Below are positions 24,720 to 36,984 of a stretch of 64,000 nt of DNA, one piece after another. Below the pieces are notes generated by a model that saw nothing but the letters and a program-made list of their open reading frames with translations, had not been told where the DNA came from and made no database searches. The position numbers and the translations under genes are program-made. The first letter of the stretch is position 1. Each line of letters starts with the position of its first letter. Origin of the DNA: Pterois miles (lineage: Eukaryota > Chordata > Actinopteri > Perciformes > Scorpaenidae); assembly GCA_947000775.1 (NCBI GenBank), contig CAMQGK010000247.1:372001-436000 (forward strand). The letters are read 5' to 3'.

Positions 24720-24957
24720 CATGCTTGTGAAATGGCGGTAACATGAGCCGCAAGAGTTTAAAAAAGTGGTACCGCCAGCCACCGTCTGATTTCCGTTGCT
24801 CCTAAAGTAGTGTTATTAAGGTAAGGATGGCCATGAGTAAGGATGGCTCAAGTTACCGCAGTCTTGTAAAAGGAGGAGTGAGTGGAGGGGTACTCAGTGA
24901 GTTGCAATCTGCAACCACACCACTAGATGCCACCAAATCCTACACACTGGATCTTTA
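24720..24957. mobile_element. truncated TAAAGG-ended element
   Basis: The right end 'ccaaatcctacacactggat' then 'cttta' and internal words (gccaccgtctgat, aaggatggc, gagtggaggggtactcag) match the fuller copy at 32006-32274. The left terminus is missing. Confidence 0.55.
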
Positions 24958-25734
24958 GCAGTTTTCTTACAGACTAATTGGTAGAAAGTAGATCGTTCAG
25001 CTCCATAAATCAGAAAATGGACAAATAAACAACAACAAAAATCAAGGAAAAGGTCCACAGAGGGAAAACTTTATTGTTTTCTTTTACTCCATTCAGTTGA
25101 AATGTAAGAAGACTGAAATGCTCAATGGAAGGCACAGCCACAATAACAGCCAGAGAGACTCTTTCATTGTGTTTACACACCAGCAGCAGCAGCAGCACCC
25201 AATCTATAACAAACATGTGCTTTTCCCTTCTTGCAGTTGGGACAATATTGTGCAGATTTTGAGTCACAGTTTAATGTATCTAATGTGACTGCATAATGTG
25301 CGTTTGAGTGTGTAGTAACTCGACTTCACCCACTTTCACCGCTAATAACAGGAAGGAGGATCATTCTCACTGAGAAGGCTCATTCAGTCAATGAGTGAGC
25401 TCATTCATTTGGTTCCTCCTTTAAGTATAATTGAAAACCTTACATGAATCAGAGGAGAGGATTATAGTCTTTAAGGAAAACCTCTGACTACTATTTCCTG
25501 TAGATGTGTCTGTCTATATACAGATTTTGTCTGCCTGCACATCCGATGGTAGGTCCACAGGCTCCGTCCTTTCCACGCTTCCTATTCATTTTCTGTGTTA
25601 GCAGCCAAGCAATACATTCTGGTAGTGTGGCAGGGCAATTTGAGAGACTGGGCGTTGTGCTGGCCGCTCCTCATTTGTATAAAGTTGAAGTCTAGTCTAC
25701 TTTATGCAAATCAGGGTCATCCGGCATGACTCAG

Positions 25735-25960
25735 CGCCTCTGGAAACTCCCTAGCAACTTTTAAACTACCGTACCTGTTGTCAATCAAAAATAACGACAG
25801 ATTCAGTAACTGAACTGGCTGCATGGCTCATTTCTCACACAAATTATTTTCAGAAACATATTTCTGTGAACTATTTTCGTGATATAAGAGGAGAAAGTTT
25901 TCCAACAAGCCACCATGTTGTTCCGGCTGGGAGCAGCCCACGAGGGATAGCGTTTGTCCA
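25735..25960. repeat. dispersed repeat shared with iqce intron 12
   Basis: 'gtgatataagaggagaaagt' and 'caagccaccatgttg' match 'gtgatataagagaaagttcc' and 'cgagccgccatgttgg' at about 50455-50500, in the same orientation. The unit has not been identified. Confidence 0.5.
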
Positions 25961-26264
25961 ATCAGGTGCCTCATGCCTTGGGTCTAGTGGCATCCCATTA
26001 AGAATCCAATGCTGGGAAGCGAGGTGATCTCACGATATAAAAACGCCCCTGTGGACATGTACCATAAGAGTGAGAGGAGGGCATACAGGCGAAGAGCGTG
26101 TCAGATCTGCCGGCCACATCCCATTTCTTTCTTTATACCCTCGACACACTTGTACACTTAAAGTTTCCATGGTTACTATGTTTTTGAAGCAGTGACAAAT
26201 AAAGCCTTATTTACAGCAGAAACATGTAAATCGGTAACATCTCTTTATCCGATGTGTGTTGTGC

Positions 26265-26270
26265 TTTAAT
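26265..26270 (-). terminator. candidate fscn1 polyadenylation signal (ATTAAA)
   Basis: Plus-strand 'tttaat' reads ATTAAA on the gene strand, about 480 nt after the fscn1 stop. No AATAAA was seen nearer, so the choice is tentative. Confidence 0.3.
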
Positions 26271-26746
26271 TTGAAAGAGAGCAGCACAATAGAGCCAGCA
26301 GGACATTTAACAGGAGAAGGCTAGATAGTGAAAGTTATGAGTTATAGCATTCTATATGTTTGTTTATACCAGTAGTTACCACAGATAGGCACACAACTAA
26401 TAACAGCGATCGTCCTGACAGTCATCAGGTACAGCTTGTGTAAATGTGACTGGAAGTGAAACACTATGTATGATCCATTCAGTAAACAGCAAGTCCATCT
26501 TACATCCAGATCTCCAGTAAAAAGCCCAGTAAGAAGAGATAATGACTGACAAAGGGTAAAAAATAAAACACCAGTAGTGCTTTGGCGCTGTAACTTCCAG
26601 TTTATCAGCTTCAGTTTCCACCACACATCCATCCAGACAGATTCACAATTACACACACATATGCAAATAAAAAAAAAAAAAACAGCTACCTACAGTATCA
26701 ATAATTTGAAGCATTGTGTCAGATAGAGAAGTCCGGCTGCGTTTTC

Positions 26747-28766
26747 TCAGTATTCCCAGCGGGTGGCGCTGTCCAGGGAGTCGACGCTGGCCTTGAGCCC
26801 TCCGGCGTGGTCTCCTTTAAGGTACTTCCCTCCCAGAGCACGGATGGCCATCTTGTTGAGGTCGCAGAACTCAAACAGGAACTGGACCGGTGTGGAGCTG
26901 CTGCACCCCACCGCCGTGTCGTCTCCAACGCACCAGTACTTCCCCTGGGCGTCTGGACAAACAACAACACACACTTAATGAAGCCGGACTCGCATAGCAC
27001 ATAGAGACGCTGGCTGACATGTTCACGTATTCAAAGTGATGTGCTAAATACTCAAGTTGATGCTCACTGCATTTAAAGGAACAGTGTGCAACATTTTGAG
27101 GACTGTATTAGCAGAAATGGAGTATAACATTCATAACTATGTTTTCATTAATGTATAATCACCTGAAAATAAGAATCATGTTTTTGTTAGCTTAGAATGA
27201 GCCCTTCATATCTAGATAGAGAACGGGCGCTCCATGGAGTCCGCCATGTTGCTCTGCCATGTTTCTACAATACAATACCAAACCACAACAAACCATTTGT
27301 TGTTTTTACGTTACCTGAAGGCCACCGTAGCTCTCTGACACACTTGTTAAGCTGTGGTAACGTGAGCCACCTAGTGGAGCATTTACCACCGCAAAGCCAC
27401 ATATCTCTCAAGAGTTGGTGGAGACCAAACCCAGAGCTCAAATGAGAGTGAATATTGACTTTATATACAGGGGGACAGAAACATGACTTCAAATGAATGC
27501 TGCTTCATACTACGTGACTGCTCACCTTTAAGGGAGTAAGCTCCGTTGTGGAACTCCAGTTGGAAAACGTCATATGACGCTCGGTTGGAGTCCAGAGTCG
27601 CCATTCCGGCTTTACGAGCCCCAATGAAACCGTGCTCCCCACGAAGGACGATGATTGGACGATTGATCAGCTTCATCAGGAACTGTTCAGCCTCCCCTGA
27701 AGAGACAGGCTGATCAGAGATGTGTCAAACAGATCTGGGCTTTGTTTCCCAAAAGCACCTAGAAGCTAAGATAATAATAGCCCATGGACATATAATGGTA
27801 CTAAGGTTATCTAAACCTGAAAGTGCTTTTGGTAAGCAGGGTGGTGTGTTAATTGTTTTGGAGAAAGTGCTAAGATATCCTAGCTAAGTACTGACAAATT
27901 CTTCTGTAACTTAAAGCTACTACAAGGAACTTTCATGTTACGTTAACATTGGCAGTCCCTGTTGAGAAAAGTGATACTGTTTCTGAGCACCAGAGTCCCT
28001 TTAGAAAACCTCTCGTTTTACAGCAGCAGGTGAAAGAAGTATATTGCCAAGAAGTGAAAGTCAATTATTCATTCCATTATAACATTAGTGCCCAGCAGCA
28101 GAGCTACGATTCTATTTTGGACAACATCCATCTAAATGGTGTCATACAAGAGTAAAACTTGTTGAATGATGAAATATTATAGATATAATAAACAGGCTGC
28201 ACCTCCTGGCAGAACTCCGACTGCAGTTTTAAGAAGGGAGCGAAGATGGATCAGGGTCTGTCCATGGCAGGCTTGTTGCTGGAGGCCCTGCTGGGGTCTG
28301 AGCTGATGGAGCTTCTAGTGAACTTGCGTGCCCGACAGGTATTAATAATAACTATATAGAAATAACTAATAAAGGCCTATTCTCTGATTGCCTCGTAGTT
28401 CATAATCAAAGCATCAGAATTAAACTAAGACTGTCTCATAACCAGTTAAAAGTTCCTTGTAGTAACTTTAAAGCAAAAATGTAGTTTACAGTGCATACAA
28501 GTACAGCTACGTGAAAAGTACTTGGTTACATCAACAAGAGCAGCTCAGAAACACCAGAAACGTCACTGACCTGCGTTGTCAACAGTAGCAGCTAGCTGCC
28601 CGTTCCTCTTAGCGATCACATATTTGTTGTTAGCTGCACGCACACACACACGACCGTCACGCCACTCCAGTTCAAAGTAACTGTTGGCCGACCTGTGATG
28701 CACACATTAACAAACTCAATGAGCATATATGAGTGAACTAAAGTGTGTGATATTCAACATGATGCA

Positions 28767-28804
<38 letters not shown>

Positions 28805-31800
28805 GGTTACTTGGTGGAGGCAGTGCACTGCAGTCCTCCACTTGCTGTCAGAGTCCAGTATTTTCCAGCAGCGGTTCTGAAGGCACACTTCCTGTCCTCA
28901 CGGCTCATCTCCAACTGGAAGACTTCCTGGTCCCCTTCCTCGTCCTGATTGGCTGACAGGTCCATGCCTAGGAAAGTGGGGCAGCCTGTTGTCAGATTTC
29001 ATTCGTCTCTGGAGGTTTTCCTCTTCGTCTCAAACTCTCCTTCCCTATAATTCATCAAGTTCCCCAGATAGACTCTTAAAGGGACACGACATCATGAACT
29101 CTACATGCCCAGATGTCTAAGGTGTGACCACTCAGGTGTGAGCCAGTCCTGAAAGGGACTAAAGAAGAGGAGGGGAGTGATGGTGAAATTGATAGCTGAT
29201 CAGCAAAAAAGTCCAAGTTACAAAATGTCTTATGACTGCATTCAGGTCTATTGAGGTTAGCATGGACAGATATCTCTGCTTCTCCCATGGTGAATATCTA
29301 AACTGTAGACTTGACACAGGAATTCAAAACACTACTGTAACAAAACTGAGACTTGACATGAGACTTGGAAACAAACCACCCCAGTCTCAAGTGTTGGTAA
29401 AACTGCAGGATATAAACAAAAAAAACAGGCAAGTCTTGCACGGCCAAATGCTTTAAATACTTAATAGGCCCATGTATTAAACACTACTAGTGCTCTTACA
29501 TCACTGAGACTAATGCAGCATTTCCACCGCACCATGCAGCACGGCTCTACTCAACTCAACTCACTCTTTTCTCCATTTAGCTAAAGTTGTGGATAGTACC
29601 TGGTACTTTTTTAGCACCAGCTTGGTCAAGGTAGTGAAGTGAACTGAGCCGATACTAGAAGGTGGAGTTAAAGGACCAGTGCGTAACATTTAGGGGGCTC
29701 TATTGGCAGAAATAAAACATAATATTGGTGGTGCATTGTTTCTGTTTTACAGCTGGTCTGGTTTGTGTTCACAAAGACAAAAATCAAACGGCCCAGAAAT
29801 TGTAAACAAAACTCACGTAGTGGAAATTTCATTTGACTCTTGGTCAGACAGATGGCAGGTAAAAAGACAAAAAGGACAACAAACTGCTCCTAATTTCTAG
29901 CTAGATATCGTAAATCATGGCGCACCGACAGGTTGTTCATGTTAGTGTTGATCTGGAGCGCATCTGCAGCGGTTATTAAATAATTTATTAATGAAGGCAT
30001 ATCTCAGTGTTCTTATACACCTTCTCTAGTAACTGAGTAATGTTTTCTTCCACCCAGATATTCAGGAGGCATCTGACTGCTGTGAGTCCAGGTTTGTCTC
30101 CTGCCACTACACATTTTGCTAGCAAACATGCTAACAGCCACCATTCACCAAAACAGGAAAAGGAGACGTTCTTTTAACCAATGAAATGAAAGATTAAATG
30201 GTACACTTCCTGTGATTGGTTTGAATGGCGTTCACACCAAAAATGAACCGCTCCAGAGTTCACTTGACAGCAGACCGAGACCACCCCTTCAAGGCAGACA
30301 AGAGAGCAATTGTTTGGTACGCACCAGGGTTTGATTCCTTGCTCACATGGACCCAAACGAACCGCACCATGGGGGTAAATGCTCCAGGGTTCGGTTCAAC
30401 CAAACTGATCAGGGCTGGTGTGAACGGACCATAAGAATTGTTGTGTTTTCGTTACCTTAGAGTGAGCCGTTTTTCAGCTACATAGGTAGCGGGTCCTCTT
30501 CACAGCATGTTGCTTCTCCTTTCTACAGTAGCCTAAAATGGACAAACCATCCATCCATCCATCTTCAACCGCTTATCCTGTTAGGGGTCGCGGGGTTCAC
30601 CCTAGACAGATCGCCAGTCCATCGCAGGGCACATAGAGACAGACAACCATTCACGCTCACATCCACACCTACGGGCAATTTAGAGTCATCAATCAACCTA
30701 AACAGCATGTCTTTGGACTGTGGGAAGAAGCCGGAGAATCCGGATAAAACCCACACAAACACGGGGAGAACATTCAAACTCCACACAGAAGAGTCTCAAG
30801 CCGGATTTGAACCTGTGACCCTCTTGCTGTGAAGCGACAGCGCTAACCAAACCAAACTCTTTCAACTTTTCTTACTTAGGCCAGAGTTGATAATGTTACT
30901 CGCTCTCAAAGCCACCGCTCTTTCTCTCTTGCTTCATCACTCACTTCCTATGTACACACACACTCATACACTGACTCTGCTCCAAATGAATCTGGAGAAG
31001 GACATCTATGCTTTTGTGTCAGCCCCCATAGTTCTCCAACATGCTTGGCACACATAAGAGGCTTCAGCTGGTTGCAATCTCCTCACCTCACCTCTGGAAA
31101 CCATCAGATCCTACACACTGAACCTTTAAGACACTGCAGACCACTGATTGGTCAGAGAGTCGTTACTAGCATGACAAAGGACATCCTGCACAAATCCGCA
31201 TTTTTAAATAGCCAAGCTACCATCAGCAGCGGTAGCATGAGCTGCAGCCTACAAATCTACACCGTACAATTGACAAAGTGCAGACATTCCTCTGTTTGGT
31301 TGAAAGAATTCAGCGAACGTCGCGTTGAAAACTACGTTACGGGAGTTTCACAGCACAACGGCAATCAGCTGAGAATCCTGCCTACACTGAGACGGCCCTA
31401 TCAGCAGAAAAAAAAACGAAATGGAGAGAAGTTGAACCATGCAGTGGAAAAGAAGCATCGGTCTCAGTACACAACTGTCTGAGACTCAGTCCTAGTGACT
31501 GATGCAATGTCTCAGTTATGTAAGTACACTAGTAAAACAGTATTACTTGATTTCTGTAGTGGTAAAAACCATACACACAACACTGACGTATCATCACATT
31601 ATAAAGTTAACATGCCTGCGTACACATAAAGCAGATACATAGCAACATTAGCATTCATTTGGAGTCCAACATTCACTCTCTTAAAGCTAAATTTTGGTCT
31701 CCACCAACTCAACATTAGCTGCTAAATGGTCCACTATGTTCACCAGCTAGTCGCTATTTGTAGCTCTCTACTGGTGCTGGGCAGGTAGTGTACAGCTGGT

Positions 31801-34060
31801 TTATCGCTGACTGGGATCATCAGAGCTTTGACATGCAAAACAGCCACCCACTGCATCTGAAGACGACGCTGATGAAAATGATGCCAGGTCATACAACCAA
31901 AACAAAACAATACGATAGGGCTGAAGGGAACTACAGAGTCAGGTGATAATCGTTCGTCACTACGAGCAACACCTTTCATATTACGGGTTGTCATGTGACC
32001 CATTGTTAAAGAAACAGTGTGCAATATTTCAGAGGAATTATCAGCAGAAATGGAATATAACTGTTTTCATTTGCGTATAATCACCTGAAACTACATTGTT
32101 ATTATGGTAAGGATGACCTCTGAGCAAGGCGAACGGCGTTACCACGCTCTTGCACTCGGCGGCTCACGTTACCACAGTCTTGGAAAGGGAGGAGAGAGCA
32201 GAGGGGTACTCAGCTGGTTGCAATCTACAACCACACCATTAGGTGCCACCAAATCCTACACACTGTTCCTTTAATGTAAAACTAATGAGCGCAGCTTTGG
32301 GATAAAAATGTCAACGTCAGAGACAGCAGAGACTTGAATCTTGACCTGCAAGTTGCTCATCAAGACTTGAAACCGGGCTTTGTCTCAAATGACTTCAAGT
32401 AAAAACAGCTGTGAATCTCCCCATCATAGAAGAGTTCAGGAAAAAAGCTCTAACTCTTCATTAAGACACTTGACACAAAAACCTAATTTTTACCGTTGAG
32501 CCGCCGGCTAACAAAATGTCTGTGCATGCCGACACTGAGCCTATAGTGGCCCATTAGGAGATAATGTTACTACTTCAACGAAGGACTGGGTCACAGGTCA
32601 CTGCCCTGCACCGACCTCATTCAAACACGACTGTATTTCTTCTTCTGCAATCCATCTCTCCTGAAATGCACACACACACACACACACCATGTCAGCATGC
32701 ATTAAAGCATACTGACTGCATGGATAAACTTCTGCCAGTGATCAGCCCCATGTGCATAGCAGCACAGTGTGAGACTGAGTGGCGACAAGACAAAGAGGTT
32801 GTATAAAGATCCACATTCAGGACTGTCTGAGTCACACCTCCCTCCGTTTTCTCTGCCTCTCCTCCATTTTATCCCTGTCTGTCTCCTCCTCGTTTTCTGT
32901 CTTTATTCTCGGTCTATTCTGAGATAAAGCATGATGGATAACTGTAGACTGACCCTGAACCAGCAGCCACAATGCAGGGGTAGAATTACAGCAGAAAAAT
33001 GTTAAGCTAGGCAGAGTCTGGCCAATAGGAGGGAGGAAGGAGGGCATGATAATGAAAAACACATGGTGTGAGGAAAATGAAGTAACGGGAGTCTCTAATT
33101 CTCTCTCTCACGTACACACATGAAAATCATGCAACAGCTGCGTGTGCCGTGTGCCCAGTTATGCAGTGACTTCATCAGTACTGTGGGATGTGGGTTTTTG
33201 TTGTTTCTGGCTCTGAGTGGCTGCAGAGCCTCACCTTGCCTCGTGGAGACGTTTCTCTCGTTGCCCGCGGTTAGCACGACTTGCGCGTGGCTGCGCTCCA
33301 GGCCGAACAGTTCGTCCTTCCCAACCCGGGTGCTTTTCCCAGACTTCATTGTGCCGGTCGGGCCCGCGGGCGCCAGGTAGCGGCCGTTGCAGTCGCGGAA
33401 CGCCACTTTACCGGAGCGGAACTCCAGCATGTAGCCGGTGTCCTTGTCCGTTTTCGTGGCCAGGCTGCCGTCATTGCGGAGGAAGCGGTTGTCAGAGGTC
33501 TCCAGGTGATAGCGCTGGTCCCGGTAGACCAGAGTCACAAGGGAGTCCACACCCCAGGGGACATCCCGGTCTATTGACACCTCCTCGTGCGCACTCAGGT
33601 GGGCGAAGCGTTTGCGCGCCAAGCTGTACAGGTTGACTTGCGGGTGCACGGCCAGGTGCACGCTCCATTTCTCCGCCGGCGTGGCGGCTTGCGCAAAGCA
33701 GGTGATCCGGTCCTCGCTGCCGCCGAGGTACCGACCGTAGGGCTCGGACTGCAGAGACCACCGCCCGTCCTCGTGCGCGGTGATGACGAAGCGACAGTCC
33801 CGGCCGCCGCGCGCCTCGCTGTCCGCGGTAACGTTGCCGTCTTTGTCCGTGGCGAGGTAGCGCCCCAGGTGGGAGCGCAGGAACACGGCGCTGCCGTCCT
33901 CCCCGGTCTGCTCCAGGGTCCAGGTCTGCTTCTTCTTCAGGCTGCTGGCCGACGCGTTGATCTTGAAGCCGAAGGTCTCCGCCGTCAGGTACTTGCCCTC
34001 GCTGTTAATGAGCCCCAGAGGGATCTGCAGCAGGTCCCCGTCGGCGCCGTTTGCGGACAT
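26747..34060 (-). CDS. fscn1: Fascin-1 (5 exons, complete)
   Basis: Exons on the minus strand: 34060-33235, 28967-28811, 28692-28571, 27696-27526 and 26952-26747. All have GT-AG borders and phases agree. The product is 493 residues, exactly the human FSCN1 length. Landmarks: FGFKINASASSLKKK with Ser39 (the PKC site controlling actin binding), SHLGRYLATDKDGNV, EKWSVHLAVHPQVN, DRDVPWGVDSL, GKVAFRDCNGRYLAP, MDLSANQDEEGDQE, MKLINRPIIVLRGEHGFIG and the terminal LKASVDSLDSATRWEY. Four beta-trefoil domains are expected. Fascin cross-links actin filaments into tight parallel bundles in filopodia, growth cones and migrating cells. Teleosts often have two fscn1 copies; which one this is cannot be decided here. 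The ATG opens MSANG, as in human MTANG. Intron 1 is 4.3 kb and packed with transposons. Confidence 0.97.
27073..27455. mobile_element. TAAAGG-ended element in fscn1 intron 4
   Basis: The left end 'ttaaaggaacagtgtgcaac' followed by 'gcagaaatggagtataac' matches the copies at 29668 and 32006. The right border is unclear. Confidence 0.55.
27904..28474. mobile_element. MITE-like inverted-repeat element in fscn1 intron 3
   Basis: The left terminus 'actacaaggaacttt' (about 27919) is inverted as 'aaagttccttgtagta' (about 28447-28462). The interval of about 570 bp has no transposase. Confidence 0.6.
28771..28799. repeat. GT microsatellite beside the fscn1 exon 2 donor
   Basis: 29 bases of GT, reading (CA)n on the fscn1 strand and starting 11 nt inside intron 2. 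The intron is only 118 nt long. Confidence 0.9.
29668..31130. mobile_element. TAAAGG-ended element with nested insertions, fscn1 intron 1
   Basis: The left end 'ttaaaggaccagtgcgtaac' pairs with the right end 'cagatcctacacactgaacc' then 'tttaa'. An element with 'gttcacaccaaaaatgaacc' to 'ggtgtgaacggacc' ends (about 30230-30432) and an L2-like fragment (30543-30847) lie inside, accounting for the 1.46-kb length. Confidence 0.6.
30543..30847. repeat. L2-like LINE/SINE tail, fullest copy
   Basis: Starts with CCAT repeats and 'cttcaaccgcttatcctgtt'. It continues through 'cacctacgggcaatttagag' and 'catgtctttggactgtggga', and ends near 'ccggatttgaacctgtgacc'. This copy serves as the reference for the other fragments in the window. 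Confidence 0.75.
32006..32274. mobile_element. TAAAGG-ended MITE, compact copy
   Basis: A 269-bp unit bounded by 'ttaaagaaacagtgtgcaat' and 'ccaaatcctacacactgttc' then 'ctttaa'. The terminal inverted repeats are visible (AAAGNAACAGTGTG). It is the clearest example of the family seen at 17148, 24720, 27073, 29668 and 60657. Confidence 0.7.
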
Positions 34061-34136
34061 GTTTGTGTCGAGAAGAGAAAGAAAAGAGGTGTTCAGGTTC
34101 AGAGAGACGGACAGAGACAGAGTGGATGTGGGGTGT

Positions 34137-34138
<2 letters not shown>

Positions 34139-34192
<54 letters not shown>
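34139..34192. repeat. (GA)n tract just upstream of the fscn1 start
   Basis: About 54 bases of GA, reading (CT)n on the fscn1 strand and beginning about 80 nt upstream of its ATG. It therefore lies in the 5' UTR or core promoter. Confidence 0.95.
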
Positions 34193-34193
<1 letters not shown>

Positions 34194-34439
34194 CTCAGTG
34201 CTGCTGCTGAGGAGGAGGATGAGGAGGTGGAGGATGAGGAGTGTCCCCTGACTGCAAATCCAGACTGCCTCGCTGGAGCTGCAGGAGTTGCAGGACTGGG
34301 AGTTTTTTCTAACAGCAGTACACGCCCAAAATACTGTATACAGGCAGAGGAGCTGGAGGGAGATCACTGCAGTTTGGAAAACCACCCACCCCTGTTCAGA
34401 CACACAACCTACTCTGTATCACATTTTACACCTTAAAAC

Positions 34440-35590
34440 AACTTATACTGCTAATACCCAGTACTGCACTAGCCAGTGTTGAATGTTGACTGCTGTATTT
34501 TCCTTGAGTATTTCTACTATATTGTACTTTATACGTACTACTTCTCCACTACATCTCTGGGGGAAAATTTGAACTTTACTACATTCATTTGATATTAATA
34601 GTTACTAGTTTTTACATTAAAGCATATACGGTATGATGCTGTACTATACTGCTAATCTACAGAGTAGTACACTAATCCATGTTCCTCCTTCTTTTACTCT
34701 GGAAGAAAAAGTACCAGTTCCAAAAATACTATTAGCAAAATGTACTTAGTGAGTATCAAAAGTAAAAGTTCTGGCAGTGGTGGAATGTAAGTACATTTAC
34801 TCAAGTACTGTACTTGAGAAGAATAATGCCGTAGTTGTATTTTACTTATTTTGCTTATCTTGAGTATTCACTATTGGTATTTTATACTTATGACTTCTCT
34901 GCTACATCTCTAGGGCGGATATTGTACTTCACTACATTAATTTGGTGCTACGAGTTTCTAGTTACTTTTTACATTGGAAAAAAATACTTACATACATACT
35001 ATACTGCTAGTAGACTAATTCATGTTCCCCCTGCTTTCCCTCCCTCTAATTGAGATGTGCTCAGCCTCAGTTCCACATGGACAGACCCATTCAGTCGCTG
35101 ACAGACCAGTTTTTGTCTCCAGGGCTGCATGTGCGTGCAGGCTTATGAAGACATTGAGGTGGAGTTTATCAGGACAAGATGATCTATATCTGACCAGAAG
35201 TATGTCTGGTCACTTTTACTCTGTGGTGGAGAAAGTATTCAAAAAGTAGCAGTACCAAATACATTGTGCTCCAAGTCCTGTATTCAGTTATTGACAAAAT
35301 GTACTCGGTGAGTATCAAAAGTAAAAGTTGTGGAAATGGTGGAATGTAACAAAGTACATTTACTTAGGGTTATGTAAAATGTTGAGGTGCTTGTGAATAT
35401 TTCCATTATATGGTACTTTATACTCATCCTCCACTACATCTAAGGGGGAAATATTGTACTTTTTACTCCACAACATTTATTATTATTATTTAACACTTAC
35501 AGTTACTTTTTACATTAAAAACATATATGATATAGTACTAAACTGCTAATCTACCCAATAGTACAAAGCGTCTAAAACTGGCCGTAAATG
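34440..35590. repeat. three successive partial copies of the 'tactcaagta' repeat
   Basis: Blocks at about 34470-34760, 34775-35030 and 35215-35590 share 'gtggaatgtaagtacattta', 'ctctgctacatctctagggc' and 'actatactgctaatctac' type words. Head-to-tail order suggests repeated insertion of, or tandem growth within, one family. Confidence 0.6.
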
Positions 35591-36984
35591 ATCTTAATAC
35601 TTCTTCCACCACACAGTTGTGTTTCTACAGTAAATCTGATTCTACACACCACCGAATGAATCTATGCAATTCACAAACACCACTGAACAGAGTTAGATTT
35701 GGTCAGACAAACATGCCAAGACTGAACGCTGACAATCAGTGTTTTCTTAAAATCAACACAATACAAGCTCACCTGTTAGAAATCTCTTAAACACTGCTTC
35801 AAATCAGCTGGAACAAACCGCAAAATGTTTTCTCCGTTTGTTGTGTTGGCTTTGTTTGATTTGGTTTGTTATGTCTCATTTAAAGCTCTGAGCATCACCT
35901 TGTTTCTTTAAGTCTTTTCTTGGGTATTTCTCCATTTTCTTATCATTCTCAAATTATTAAATATAGGAGATTATCCAACAGAGGAGTGACCATTTTCCAG
36001 TTTACCATTTTCGTATTGAAAGGAGTATCTAATTCTCAAATTACTAAATGTGTGATTTCTCTCTCTTGCAGGCAATGTCCCTGCATGTTTCAAACACAGA
36101 CTGTTCCACCTTGAGGACGCATAGCTCTTCCATATCCCTGTTTTTCCAACAAGGCCACTAAACCAGACTACTGACCAAAACCATAATTGATCATTGAAGA
36201 TTTCCAAGAGCTGCTAGTACCGTTCAAAGAAACGTTCCCCCACCATCGGCCCTCATTAATGACTTCTAGGAGCCAATCACCCCCAGAGACCAGCTGGCAC
36301 AACCTTTAGTCCCACCGTGGAGTCTGATTTCTACTGAAATAGACAATTAATGCAGTGCATTAATATGTAAATATAAGCATACTGTATGTGTTTGTCTTAG
36401 ACTTTTATTCCACTGCCTTTAAACTAGGAAGTGTATCATTAACACAGCTCCATCATCTCTATGTTTAGTACCATTCTACATGTTTCACTTTCATAACGAT
36501 AAAGTTTAAATCAAAAATACAAAATTAGAAATCATGCATTTGTTAAATTGTAATAATCTTGATCAAAAGAATAACAGCATTCAGGAGATGAAGTCTACTA
36601 TGAGCTCTGCAATCCCTGTGATTTGCCAGGATTCATCTTCTGGGCGAGCAGACGGGAACCTTTAAAATAACCTGTTATCTGAGAAACCATGCTGCTTGCT
36701 GCTGTCTTTCTGTTCTTTGCCTTTCTGTTTTACCTTTGCTCTCTTTTGCTAGTCTGAAGATTCACAACAATAGGAGGTGAAACCTGAAATGTAGAGTGAC
36801 GAGTTAGGAATGAGAGCTAGGAGTCTAAACCAGGAGCTGTCTTCCATTAGGAACATTTAAAATCGTGACCGACAAGCTTCCTCAGTTCCTGAGTTAGCGT
36901 TGACTAAACCCAACACAGGAATTTGCCAGACACGGTTCAGAGTCTGCCTGGACGTTGATTATGGAGGTGAGCTGCAGTGGGGAT

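Larger units (their letters stand above)
20830..26264. other. repeat-rich spacer between the Ras-like gene and fscn1
   Basis: No gene was recognised. It contains a Tc1/mariner fragment (21.6-22.0 kb), other inverted-repeat transposon pieces up to about 22.83 kb, an L2-like fragment, a TAAAGG-type fragment and a repeat shared with iqce intron 12. The 23.0-24.7 kb part shows nothing I can name beyond a C-run at about 24260. Confidence 0.55.

Noticed and set aside
31045..31482. 145-residue open frame in fscn1 intron 1
   Set aside because: Begins inside a transposon end and shows no domain or splice context.
33217..34138. Plus-strand open frames of 139 to 183 residues across fscn1 exon 1
   Set aside because: Antisense shadows of the conserved fascin exon with no recognisable protein content.
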